From contig NZ_CP061281.1 of the NCBI RefSeq assembly GCF_014621695.1, positions 3,348,001 through 3,412,000 of the forward strand: DNA of 64,000 bases, given 5' to 3'. Below are positions 18,502 through 26,188 of this stretch, in pieces (position 1 is the first letter of the stretch; the number at the start of each line of letters is the position of its first letter). The translations under genes and the position numbers were made by a program. The stretch comes from Streptomyces xanthii. Its GTDB lineage: Bacteria; Actinomycetota; Actinomycetes; Streptomycetales; Streptomycetaceae. The notes beneath the pieces were generated by a model. It was not told where the DNA came from and ran no database searches. It saw only the letters and a program-made list of their open reading frames with translations.

Positions 18502-19253
18502 TCAGGCGCGTTCCGGGTCCTGCTGTGGCGACTCCCACACCGGCTCGGGCCCGGGCCCGTCCCCTGTTCCGGGCACCGGTTCGCAGACGGCGAAGACCGC
18601 GCCCTGGTCGTCGCGGAGCACGGCGAGCGGCCCGTACGGGGAGTCGTGCGGGCCGGTGCGGACGCGGCCGCCGAGCCGGACGGCCTCGGCGCAGGCGGCG
18701 GCCGTGTCGGCGCAGGCGAAGTGGGGCAGAAGCCGGGCCGGGGCCGCCCGCCGCACGGGTGCGGGGCTGAGGGCCCGGCCGAAGACCCGCTCGTGGAAGA
18801 GGGCGCTGCGGGCGGGGTCGGGGTGTGCAGTTCGGCGTGGTGGAAGGTGCCGGGGCCGGCGGTGCGCTCGAAGCCGCGGTGGGTGCCGGCCTGCCAGAGC
18901 CCGAAGGCGGCGCCCTCGGGTCCGTGGGCGAGGGCGACGGTGGCCTGGGTGCCGCCGGGCAGGGGGCCCGCGGCGATGCGTCCGCCGGCCGCCGTCACCC
19001 GGTCGGCGGCGGCGTAGGCGTCCCGTACGGCGAGGTGCACCCGCCAGCCGGTGGGGGTGCCGGGTCCGGCGGGGCACAGGGCGGCGGCGCTGCGGTCCTG
19101 GCTGTAGGCGGCGGTGTAGTAGTCGTGGTCGGCGCCCGCGCCCTCGTCGAAGGTCCACCCGAAGAGATCGCCGTAGAACCGCTTGCCCGCCTCGATGTCG
19201 GGCAGGGCCACGTCGGCCCAGCAGGGGGTGCCTTCGGGGAAGTCGGGGTGCAT
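18502..19253 (-). pseudogene. Two-domain VOC (glyoxalase-like) protein gene with a single-base frameshift
   Basis: The ATG at 19253 opens a glyoxalase/bleomycin-resistance-type protein (MHPDFPEGTPCWADVALPDI, DLFGWTFDEG, FGLWQAG) with a first VOC domain of about 120 residues. In frame it degenerates after TFHHAELHTP into Ser/Pro-rich nonsense, whereas the next frame continues properly with DPARSALFHERVFGRAL and ends GAVFAVCEPVPG at a TGA at 18502. One missing C in the C-run complementary to 18820-18823 explains the switch. The gene is therefore either inactivated or carries a sequencing error; a programmed shift is less likely. Divergent from the TetR gene. Confidence 0.8.
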
Positions 19254-19415
19254 GGCGTCACGCTAACCACGGGCGTTCCGGGACCGGCCCCCATATTCGA
19301 ACGTATGGCCAATTCCGCTCGCTTCCGGCGCGTCATTTGACCGGGGGCGATGCTCCCCAACCCCATTTGCAGTCGGCCAGATCGCGCTCCGATCACCCCT
19401 CGGTAAGCTGACGGC

Positions 19416-20063
19416 ATGACAGGACAAGTACGGACCGTCGACGGCCGTGTGGCCGGACGGCGTGGTCAGGCGACACGTCAGAAGCTCCTCGAGTGCCTCG
19501 GCGAGATGCTCAGCTCCTCGCCCTACCGGGACGTCAAAGTCATTGATGTCGCGCGCAAGGCGGGCACCTCGCCCGCGACCTTCTACCAGTACTTCCCGGA
19601 CGTCGAGGGCGCCGTCCTGGAGATCGCCGAGCAAATGGCCACCGAGGGCGCGGGGTTGACCGAGCTGGTCGCCGACCGCTCCTGGGTCGGCAAGGCCGGC
19701 TGGGCGACCGCGCAGGAACTCGTGGACGGTTTCCTGGAGTTCTGGCGCCGCAACGACGCGATCCTGCGCGTCGTCGACCTCGGCGCGGCCGAGGGCGACA
19801 AGCGCTTCTACAAGATCCGCATGAAGATCCTGAACTCGGTGAACAACTCCCTCGCGGACGCGGTCAAGGAGCTCCAGGACAAGGGCAAGGTCGACAAGGA
19901 CGTCAGCCCGGCGGCGGTGGCCGGTTCGCTGGTCGCGATGCTCGCGGCGGTCGCCTCGCACCAGAAGGGCTTCCAGACCTGGGGCGTCAAGCAGGCCGAA
20001 CTGAAGCCGAACCTCGCCCTGTTGGTCTATCTCGGCGTGACCGGCAAGAAGCCGACGAGGTAA
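19416..20063 (+). CDS. TetR-family transcriptional regulator (candidate regulator of the catabolic operons)
   Basis: Protein of 215 aa. The N-terminal helix-turn-helix (TRQKLLECLGEMLSSSPYRD, then IDVARKAGTSPATFYQYFPD) is classic TetR, and the C-terminal two-thirds are helical ligand-binding sequence. It sits between the kinase/VOC genes and an acyl-CoA dehydrogenase operon and is the only TetR gene in the window. TetR dimers usually bind 15-20-bp palindromes, so it is the natural candidate for the CTGAC-N5-GTCAG sites. However, I see no such site in its own promoter (19254-19415), and the regulator could lie elsewhere. Confidence 0.88.
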   Translation: MTGQVRTVDGRVAGRRGQATRQKLLECLGEMLSSSPYRDVKVIDVARKAGTSPATFYQYFPDVEGAVLEIAEQMATEGAGLTELVADRSWVGKAGWATAQELVDGFLEFWRRNDAILRVVDLGAAEGDKRFYKIRMKILNSVNNSLADAVKELQDKGKVDKDVSPAAVAGSLVAMLAAVASHQKGFQTWGVKQAELKPNLALLVYLGVTGKKPTR

Positions 20064-20151
20064 CCTTCCGCGCCTTTTCCTGTCGTACGGCGGCGGTTCA
20101 CGTGCTCGGCGCGTGGGCCGCCGCCGTTGCCTTGGCGCAGGGGCGCCCGGT

Positions 20152-20634
20152 TCATCTGCGTTCGAGGCGGAAGAGCCTGATCTCCCGGTCGATCCGCGCC
20201 TGGTACGCGGCGTACGGCGGCCAGAAGCGCAGGGCGGCCTGCCAGGCCTCGGCGCGTTCCTCCCCGGCGAGCAGCCGCGCGGTGACGGGGACGTCCTTGC
20301 CGCGCCAGTTGATCTCCACGTCCGGGTGGGCGAGCAGGTTCGCGGTCCAGTTGGGGTGGCCGGGGCGCCCGAAGTTCGACCCGATGAGCAGCCAGCCGTC
20401 CCGTTCCTCCTCCGGCATGCAGGCGAGCGGGGTGCGCCGGGGCAGCCCGCTCTTCGCGCCGCGGGCGGTGAGGATGACGCCGGGCAGCATCCGTGCGCTG
20501 AGCAACACCTTGCCGCGGGTCAGGCGGTGCACGGCGCGGTCCATGACGGGGATGACGTGCGGAGCGATCCGGGCGAAGGTGCGGGTCGAGGACACCTTCT
20601 GGACGATCCGGGTCGCGGTGGCGGAGGAAGCCAT
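20152..20634 (-). CDS. Deazaflavin (F420)-type nitroreductase/DDN family protein
   Basis: Protein of 160 aa resembling the Ddn family, which uses reduced F420 to reduce nitro compounds, quinones or enones. Visible features are GKVLLSARMLPGVILTARGAKSG, RTPLACMPEEERDGWLLIGS, NFGRPGHPNWTANLLAHPDV and AEAWQAALRFWPPYAAYQ, typical of the C-terminal F420-binding fold. The ATG at 20634 overlaps the stop of the acyl-CoA dehydrogenase gene (TGATG), so translation is coupled. In mycobacteria some relatives act on sterol enones; the real substrate here is unknown. Confidence 0.85.
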   Translation of the reverse strand: MASSATATRIVQKVSSTRTFARIAPHVIPVMDRAVHRLTRGKVLLSARMLPGVILTARGAKSGLPRRTPLACMPEEERDGWLLIGSNFGRPGHPNWTANLLAHPDVEINWRGKDVPVTARLLAGEERAEAWQAALRFWPPYAAYQARIDREIRLFRLERR

Positions 20635-21824
20635 CAGACGGCCACCTCCGCGCCCGCCTCGAACAGGGCGGCGGCCTGGGCGGCGCGGGCCCGCAGCAGG
20701 TGGACGGGCCCGAAGAGCAGCTCGTCGCCGGTGGCGCGCTTCACGTAGAGGTGCGCCTCGTGCTCCCAGGTGAAGCCGATGCCGCCGTGCAGCTGGACGG
20801 CCTCGGCGGCGGAGGTGCGCAGCGCTTCGAGGGCCTGCGCGAGGGCGAGTCCGCCGGCCCGTTCGGTGCCGGTGCCGGCCGCCCAGGCGGCGTAGTAGGC
20901 GGCCGAGCGGGCCGCCTGGACCTGGACGTAGACGTCGGCGAGGCGGTGCTTGACGGCCTGGAAGGAGCCGACGGGCCGGCCGAACTGCTCGCGCTCCTTG
21001 ACGTAGGCGACGGTCCGTTCCAGGGCGTGGTCGGCGGCGCCGACGGCCTCGGCGGCGAGGAGGGTGGCGGCCGTGTCGCCGGTGGCGGTGAGCGCGGCGG
21101 TCACGTCGGCGTCCTCCGCGCCCAGCAACTCGGCCTCCACGTCGCGCAGTTCGACGCGGGCCTGGGGGCGGGACTCGTCGAGGGCGGTCTGCCGGGTGCG
21201 GACGAGTCCGTCGGCGCCCGCGCGGACGAGGAAGAGGAGGGTGCGGGAGCGGGCGAAGCCGCCGGTGTGCGCGGCGACGAGCAGCAGGTCGGCGCTGTGC
21301 CCGTCGAGGACCTGCTCGGCCTGCCCGTACAGGCGCCAGCCGGTGTCGGCGCGGGTGGCCTGGACGCCGCCGGCGCGACCGCCGCCGGACCAGTCGCCCG
21401 CGTTGTCGGCGACGAGGCCGAGGGCGGTGGCGAGGCCCGTGCCGGGCACGGCGAGCGCGGCGGTGAGGGCGCCGTCGGCGATGCGGGGCAGGATGTCGGC
21501 GCGCTGGTCCTCGGTGCCGAGTGCGGTGACGAGGGGGGCGACGAGGCCGCTGGTCGCGAGCAGCGGGGTCGGTGCGAGGGCGCGGCCCAGCTCCTCCTCC
21601 GCGAGGGCGAGCTCGGTGACGCTCGCGCCGACCCCGCGGCGGGACTCGGGCAGGGCGAGGCCGGGCAGGCCCAGTTCCTTGCCGAGCGCGCTCCACAGGG
21701 CGAGGTCGTGCCCGGACGGGGTGCGGCCGGCGGTCTTGACGTCGTCCGGGGTGCAGCGTTCGGTGATGAGTTCGCGCAGCGTGCGGCGGATCTGCTGCTG
21801 TTCCTCGGTGAACCTGGCGTCCAT
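20634..21824 (-). CDS. Acyl-CoA dehydrogenase (FadE family)
   Basis: FAD-dependent acyl-CoA dehydrogenase of 396 aa. N-terminal helical start MDARFTEEQQQIRRTLREL, middle region with degenerate beta sheets, and the C-terminal FAD/CoA helices EQFGRPVGSFQAVKHRLAD and VQLHGGIGFTWEHEAHLYVKR. The variable, Ala-rich middle is like the beta subunit of heteromeric actinobacterial dehydrogenases (FadE28/ChsE1 type), which need an alpha partner; the gene at 39719 or 44955 could supply it. An operator-like palindrome (21839-21853) lies 15 nt upstream. Co-transcribed with the deazaflavin reductase gene. Confidence 0.87.
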   Translation of the reverse strand: MDARFTEEQQQIRRTLRELITERCTPDDVKTAGRTPSGHDLALWSALGKELGLPGLALPESRRGVGASVTELALAEEELGRALAPTPLLATSGLVAPLVTALGTEDQRADILPRIADGALTAALAVPGTGLATALGLVADNAGDWSGGGRAGGVQATRADTGWRLYGQAEQVLDGHSADLLLVAAHTGGFARSRTLLFLVRAGADGLVRTRQTALDESRPQARVELRDVEAELLGAEDADVTAALTATGDTAATLLAAEAVGAADHALERTVAYVKEREQFGRPVGSFQAVKHRLADVYVQVQAARSAAYYAAWAAGTGTERAGGLALAQALEALRTSAAEAVQLHGGIGFTWEHEAHLYVKRATGDELLFGPVHLLRARAAQAAALFEAGAEVAV

Positions 21825-21838
21825 GCGGGGCTCCCTTT

Positions 21839-21853
21839 CTGACGGGCCGTCAT
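21839..21853. promoter_or_regulatory. Palindromic operator 3 (CTGAC-N5-GTCAT)
   Basis: CTGAC GGGCC GTCAT, 15 nt before the start of the acyl-CoA dehydrogenase at 21824. It has one mismatch to the perfect palindrome, and the flanks TTT and ATT match other copies. Confidence 0.68.
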
Positions 21854-21908
21854 ATTAGGGCGGCGGAGCGCTCATGCCCAGACCCGGGGAGGGGGCGGAT
21901 CACGGAAT

Positions 21909-21923
21909 CTGATGTACCGTCAG
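21909..21923. promoter_or_regulatory. Palindromic operator 4 (CTGAT-N5-GTCAG)
   Basis: CTGAT GTACC GTCAG with flanking AAT and ATT. It ends only 4 nt before the ATG of the thiolase at 21928, so the transcript would be leaderless or the operator would overlap the promoter and start site. Confidence 0.7.
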
Positions 21924-21927
21924 ATTC

Positions 21928-23130
21928 ATGCTGACTGGGACGATCGACAGGAACGGTGGCAGCGGCACGGCCGGGCGCAAGGTGGCCGTCGCCGGAGTCG
22001 CCCTGTCCGACTGCGGACGCGTGGACGACGCCACCCCGTACGCCCTGCACGCGCAGGCCGCCCGCCGGGCGCTGGCCGACGCGGGGCTCACCCCCGACGT
22101 CGTCGACGGCTTCGCGAGCGCCGGACTCGGCACGCTCGCACCCGTCGAGGTCGCCGAGTACCTCGGCCTCAGACCCCGCTGGGTCGACTCCACCTCCGTG
22201 GGCGGCTCCACCTGGGAGGTCATGGCCGCGCACGCCGCCGACGCGATAGCCGCCGGGCACGCCCGCGCGGTCCTCCTCGTCTACGGCTCCACGGCCCGGG
22301 CCGACATCAAGGCGAAGCGCCGCACCTCGAACCTCTCCTTCGGCGCCCGGGGCCCCCTCCAGTTCGAGGTCCCGTACGGGCACTCGCTCATCGCCAAGTA
22401 CGCGATGGCCGCCCGCCGCCACATGCACGAGTACGGCACGACGCTCGACCAGCTCGCCCAGGTGGCCGTCCAGGCCCGGCAGAACGCGTCCCGCAACCCC
22501 GACGCCATGTTCCGCGACCCGATCACGGTCGACGACGTCCTCTCCGGCCCGATGATCGCGGACCCCTTCACCAAGCTGCACTGCTGCATCCGCTCCGACG
22601 GCGGCGCGGCGATCCTCCTGGTCGCCGACGACCTCCTCCCCGACTGCGCGAAGCGGCCCGCCTGGATCCTCGGCACCGGCGAACACGTCTCGCACACCAC
22701 GATGTCCGAGTGGGACGACTTCACGGTCTCCCCCGCCGCCGTCAGCGGCCGCCTCGCCTTCGAACGCGCCGGCGTCACCCCCGACGACATCGACATCGCC
22801 GAGATCTACGACGCCTTCACGTACATGACCCTGGTGACCCTGGAGGACCTCGGCTTCTGCGCCAAGGGCGAGGGCGGCGCCTTCGTCGAGAAGGGCCGCC
22901 TCCGCCACGACGGCGAACTCCCCACGAACACCGACGGAGGCGGCCTCTCCGCCCAGCACCCCGGCATGCGGGGCCTGTTCCTCATGGTGGAGGCGGTCCG
23001 CCAGCTACGAGGCGAGGCGGGCCCCCACCAGATCCACCGCCCGGACGGCTCCCTCCCGGAACTGGCGGTGGCGTCGGGCACGGGGGGCTGGTTCTGCTCC
23101 TCGGGGACGGTGATTCTGGGGCGGGACTAG
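21928..23130 (+). CDS. Thiolase-fold Ltp-type protein lacking the N-terminal nucleophilic Cys
   Basis: Protein of 400 aa of the same Ltp/SCP2-thiolase family as the gene at 12890. The start of the conserved core is KVAVAGVALSDCG. The equivalent of Cys87 is Ser94 (SVGGSTWEVMAAH), so thiolytic chemistry through a covalent Cys is unlikely; a retro-aldol role as in Ltp2 is more plausible. The C-terminal active-site block reads TDGGGLSAQHPGMRGL. Its DUF35 partner is probably the gene at 25046. The stop codon TAG is contributed by the end of a MITE-like element (23127-23331), so the native C-terminus may have been altered. Operator 4 is directly upstream. Confidence 0.87.
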   Translation: MLTGTIDRNGGSGTAGRKVAVAGVALSDCGRVDDATPYALHAQAARRALADAGLTPDVVDGFASAGLGTLAPVEVAEYLGLRPRWVDSTSVGGSTWEVMAAHAADAIAAGHARAVLLVYGSTARADIKAKRRTSNLSFGARGPLQFEVPYGHSLIAKYAMAARRHMHEYGTTLDQLAQVAVQARQNASRNPDAMFRDPITVDDVLSGPMIADPFTKLHCCIRSDGGAAILLVADDLLPDCAKRPAWILGTGEHVSHTTMSEWDDFTVSPAAVSGRLAFERAGVTPDDIDIAEIYDAFTYMTLVTLEDLGFCAKGEGGAFVEKGRLRHDGELPTNTDGGGLSAQHPGMRGLFLMVEAVRQLRGEAGPHQIHRPDGSLPELAVASGTGGWFCSSGTVILGRD

Positions 23131-23331
23131 GGCCTTTCTTTCGGATCAGGCTGGATCAGAGAGCGGGGCGTGGTGCGTGCAGCTGCAAGGCGGAGGAGGG
23201 CGACAACGCGATGGGGGTCCCCCCTGCTCGAGCGAAGCCGAGAGCTTGGGGGAGTTGGCAACCGACGACAACGCCGCAGATGCGCGTGCCACGCCCCGCG
23301 AGCCCAGCCGGATCCGAAAGAAAGGCCCTAG
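23127..23331. mobile_element. MITE-like element with 28-bp terminal inverted repeats
   Basis: The left end (23127-23154) and right end (23304-23331) are inverted copies matching at 27 of 28 positions, starting with CTAGGGCCTTTCTTTCGG. The interior contains a second palindromic block (GGGGGTCCCCCCTGCTCGAG and GCTTGGGGGAG) and a third pair, GGGGCGTGG (23164-23172) with CCACGCCCC (23289-23297). No protein is encoded. The left end overlaps the stop codon of the thiolase gene. Similar intergenic blocks recur in streptomycete genomes; I classify it as a non-autonomous, probably transposase-mobilised element from structure alone. Confidence 0.65.
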
Positions 23332-23385
23332 ATCCGGCCCGAGGAGCGCCGCCGGGCACGGACGGGGACGCGCGACAATCGCCGC

Positions 23386-24051
23386 ATGGACAGTGAAACC
23401 CCCTCCGTCGACGCCCTCCTGCGCTCCCTCCGGGTCTGGGACACCGAGTTGCCCGGGTTCGACACCGGTGCCGCGCCCGGGGAACCCGTCGCTCTCTTCG
23501 CCGAGTGGTTCGGTGCGGCCGTCGCGGCCGGGCAGGTCGAGCCGCACACGCCCTCGCTCGCGACCACCGACGCCGACGGGCACGCCGACGTGCGGGTCGT
23601 CATGCTGCACGGGGTCGATGAGCGCGGGTGGCACTTCGCCTCGCACGCGGGGAGCGCGAAGGGCCGGCAGCTGGCCGGGACGCCGTATGCCGCGCTCGGG
23701 TTCTACTGGCCGGTGCAGGGGCGGCAGGTGCGGGTGCGCGGGAGCGTGCGGACCGGGTCAGCCGAGGCCGCGCAGGCCGATCTGCACGCCCGGTCCACCG
23801 GCGCCCTCGCCTCCGCCCTCGTCGGACACCAGAGTGAAGTGCTGGCCGATCCAGGGGAGTTGGAGGTCGCCTCCGACGCCGCCTGGGAGCGGGCTCGGCG
23901 GGAGCCCGATGCCGTCGCCGAGTCGTGGACCGTCTACGAACTCCTGCCGGACGAGGTGGAGTTCTTCCAGGGGGACGCCCGGCGGCGGCACGTACGGCTG
24001 CGGTACCGGCGGGAAGGCGGCCGCTGGGTCAAGGAGTTGCTGTGGCCGTGA
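23386..24051 (+). CDS. Pyridoxamine 5'-phosphate oxidase-like flavoprotein
   Basis: Protein of 221 aa with the PNPOx split-barrel fold. N-terminal FAEWFGAAVAAGQVEPHTPSLATTDADG and VRVVMLHGVDERGWHFASHAGSAKGRQLAGTPYAALGFYWPVQGRQVRVRG match the FMN-binding core, and RRRHVRLRYRREGGRWVKELLWP matches the conserved C-terminal RLXPW-like dimerisation element. It could make PLP from PNP/PMP or act as a general FMN oxidase. The ATG at 23386 is the start consistent with family length. It overlaps the convergent GNAT gene by 23 nt at its 3' end. Confidence 0.83.
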   Translation: MDSETPSVDALLRSLRVWDTELPGFDTGAAPGEPVALFAEWFGAAVAAGQVEPHTPSLATTDADGHADVRVVMLHGVDERGWHFASHAGSAKGRQLAGTPYAALGFYWPVQGRQVRVRGSVRTGSAEAAQADLHARSTGALASALVGHQSEVLADPGELEVASDAAWERARREPDAVAESWTVYELLPDEVEFFQGDARRRHVRLRYRREGGRWVKELLWP

Positions 24052-24961
24052 CCTCCCCCGTCCTGAACTCCCAGACCGCGAAGTCCCGTACGGGGCGGTA
24101 GCCGAGGCGTTGGTAGAGCGCGTTGCTGGTGGGGTTGGCCAGGTCGGTGAAGAGGAGGATCTCGGGGGTGCCAGCGTCCCGTGCCGCCCGGCTGATCTCC
24201 GCCGTCACCGCCCCCGCGTACCCGCGTCCGCGCAGCTCGCGCGGCGTGTAGACCGGGGCGACGCGCACGCTGCCGGCGGCGGGGCGGGTGACGCCGGCCA
24301 TCGACAGCGGGGTGCCGTCCTCGGCCTCCCACAGGAGCACACCCTGGTAGGAGAGCCGGTTGTCGACCCATTCCTCGGCCTGTTCCCGGGTCGTCCGGGC
24401 GCCGAGATGCGCGTCGTCGGCGAACTCCAGGAACCAGCGCACGACCAGTTCCCGGTCCTCCTTCCCGGCCGGCCGGGCCCGGCCCGGGGGCGGCGGGTCG
24501 GGCGGGGTCAGGTCCACGAGCCGGAACAGCCGCTGCGCCATGATGCGTTCGGCCCGCCCCTCGGGGTGCCGCGCGCGCCACGCCTCGGCGACTACGGCGG
24601 CCGTCTCCTCCGTCCCGTTCACCCCCGTCATCGGCTGGTCCGGGAGCGCGTCCCCGAGCAGGGTGACGAGGGCGTGCGCGGCCTCGGGGCCGGGCAGCAC
24701 GGCGTACGGCAGCTGCGGCGGCGTCCAGAAGAAGTAGCCGGCGCAGCCCCCTTCGGCGTCCGGCCAGACACCGAAGGACGCTCCGGGGCTCGGCGCGTCC
24801 TGCGCCAGTTGCGCCGCGATCACACTGAGGACGACGGTGTGCAGGGCGGGGTCCGCGCGCAGGAAGTCCCCCGCGCGCTCCGCGAACTCCGCAGGGTCCC
24901 GGGTCAGCCACCAGCCGGACCAGGGGTGGGGGAAGGACGACTCGGACGATGCTGAGGCCAT
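24029..24961 (-). CDS. GNAT-family N-acetyltransferase
   Basis: Protein of 310 aa. The C-terminal half has acetyl-CoA binding motif A (TPRELRGRGYAGAVTAEISRAA) and the B-motif region YQRLGYRPVRDFAVWEF. The N-terminal half has a partner-like fold with less clear motifs, so this is a two-part GNAT. The substrate cannot be read from the sequence. The ATG at 24961 gives MASASSESSFPHPW. Its 3' end overlaps the PNPOx-like gene by 23 nt. A short gap to the DUF35 gene lies at 24962-25045. Confidence 0.85.
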   Translation of the reverse strand: MASASSESSFPHPWSGWWLTRDPAEFAERAGDFLRADPALHTVVLSVIAAQLAQDAPSPGASFGVWPDAEGGCAGYFFWTPPQLPYAVLPGPEAAHALVTLLGDALPDQPMTGVNGTEETAAVVAEAWRARHPEGRAERIMAQRLFRLVDLTPPDPPPPGRARPAGKEDRELVVRWFLEFADDAHLGARTTREQAEEWVDNRLSYQGVLLWEAEDGTPLSMAGVTRPAAGSVRVAPVYTPRELRGRGYAGAVTAEISRAARDAGTPEILLFTDLANPTSNALYQRLGYRPVRDFAVWEFRTGEVTATATP

Positions 24962-25045
24962 GCGTCATCATGGCGGGCATCCGCGAACCCCGGCCACGGG
25001 TTTACGCTCCGGCGCCGGTCCCGCGCCCCCTCACGCCCCGGGCCC

Positions 25046-25471
25046 TCACATCCCGGGAGACGGCCGGAACACCGGCACCGTGAACCCCGCCCCCGTGTCC
25101 CGGAACGCGGCCTCCAGCTCCATCCCCGCCCGCAGGTCCGCCTCCGCGCACTCGACGACCTCGGTCATCATCCGGGGCCCCTCCGCGAGGTCGACGACGG
25201 CGGCGACGTACGGCGTGCGCGAGGCGAACGGCGGCAGGTCGTTGCGGTGCACGACGGACCACGTGTAGAGCGTGGCGCGGCCGCTCGCCTCCCGCCAGCT
25301 CCCGTCCTCGCTCCAGCAGTACGGGCAGAACTCGCGCGGGTAGTGGTGGGCCCGGTCGCAGGCGGCGCAGTGCCGTACGAGGAGGCGCCCCTCGGCGGCC
25401 GCGTCCCAGAAGGGCCGCGTGAAGGCGTCGGGTTCGGGCAGGTCGAAGCGGGGTGCGGCAGGAGCCGTCAT
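25046..25471 (-). CDS. DUF35 Zn-ribbon/OB-fold protein (partner of an Ltp-type thiolase)
   Basis: Protein of 141 aa with four cysteines in the ribbon (Cys35, Cys38, Cys49, Cys52; CAACDRAHHYPREFCPYC) and an OB-fold that includes GRATLYTWSVVHRNDLPPFASR. By analogy with mycobacterial ChsH2-Ltp2 it should pair with a thiolase-fold protein, here most likely that at 21928. The ATG at 25471 overlaps the stop of the DoxX-like gene (ATGA, 25468-25471), so the two are translationally coupled on the minus strand. Confidence 0.85.
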   Translation of the reverse strand: MTAPAAPRFDLPEPDAFTRPFWDAAAEGRLLVRHCAACDRAHHYPREFCPYCWSEDGSWREASGRATLYTWSVVHRNDLPPFASRTPYVAAVVDLAEGPRMMTEVVECAEADLRAGMELEAAFRDTGAGFTVPVFRPSPGM

Positions 25472-25920
25472 GAGAAGAGTCCGATCGCGTGGTCGAGGGA
25501 CCAGGTCTGCCAGGACATGGCGAACAGCGCGACGAGCGAGATCAGGCCCATCATCGCGTTCTGCCCCTGCTCGGCCCAGTCGTGGATCATGAGGACGAGG
25601 TACAGGAGGTTGAGCAGCAGGCCGCCCACCAGCGCGACCGGCGTCAGGAATCCGACGACCAGGCCGAGCCCGAGGGCGAGTTCGGCGTACACGACGATGT
25701 ACGCCATCACCTTGGGCCGGGGCTTGACGACGACGTCGAAGCCGCTGCGCACGGCGTTCCACTTGTGCTTGCCGGCGACGTCGGCGGCCCAGGCGATCCC
25801 GGTCCCCCGCTCGAACCAGCCCTTCTTGTCCTTGTGCCGCCAGCTCTCCAGCCACCACAGGCCGAGGCCGATGCGCAGCACCGCGAGCCATTCGGCCCCG
25901 CTGAGCCCTATCGCGTCCAT
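25468..25920 (-). CDS. DoxX-family membrane protein
   Basis: Protein of 150 aa with four hydrophobic segments (GAEWLAVLRIGLGLWWLES, AYIVVYAELALGLGLVVGFL, ALVGGLLLNLLYLVLMIHDW, MMGLISLVALFAMSWQTWSL), typical of DoxX proteins, which are linked to thiosulfate oxidation, redox protection or quinone chemistry. The ATG at 25920 has GGGAGC 4 nt upstream. An alternative ATG at 25956 would leave only 3 nt to the operator at 25960. It is the first gene of an operon with DUF35. Exact role unknown. Confidence 0.8.
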   Translation of the reverse strand: MDAIGLSGAEWLAVLRIGLGLWWLESWRHKDKKGWFERGTGIAWAADVAGKHKWNAVRSGFDVVVKPRPKVMAYIVVYAELALGLGLVVGFLTPVALVGGLLLNLLYLVLMIHDWAEQGQNAMMGLISLVALFAMSWQTWSLDHAIGLFS

Positions 25921-25959
25921 GTCGCTCCCCGCGTCGACCGCTCCGCCACTCCACATTTC

Positions 25960-25974
25960 CTGACGGACCGTCAG
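25960..25974. promoter_or_regulatory. Palindromic operator 5 (CTGAC-N5-GTCAG)
   Basis: CTGAC GGACC GTCAG, perfect half-sites and near-perfect over the whole 15 bp (the best match to the extended consensus CTGACGGnCCGTCAG). It lies upstream of the DoxX-DUF35 operon. Confidence 0.78.
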
Positions 25975-26108
25975 TTCAGCGCATGGCGAGGCCCGCCCGC
26001 AAGAGTCCGTACGCGCCGAAGCCCGCGTTCCGCCCCCTTCCCCGCGCCTCACCCGCGCCTCACCACCCGTTCCCGCGCCCCCTCCCCCACTCCTCCACGC
26101 CCTTCACC

Positions 26109-26119
26109 CACGGACCGTG
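26109..26119. promoter_or_regulatory. Short palindrome CACGGACCGTG upstream of the FMO gene (tentative)
   Basis: A perfect 11-bp palindrome, 69 nt before the ATG at 26189. Extended to CACGGACCGTGATC it matches a 14-nt stretch of the larger palindrome at 43690-43710. No function known. Confidence 0.35.
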
Positions 26120-26188
26120 ATCGATTCGCAACCGATTCCCCTCTTGACCGAGACCCATCAAGTGAAGGCGCGATTACGCTCCGATCAC

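Noticed and set aside
19404..19419. CTGACGGCATGACAG just before the TetR start as an autoregulatory operator
   Set aside because: The right half is GACAG, not GTCAG, so it is not a palindrome of the island type.
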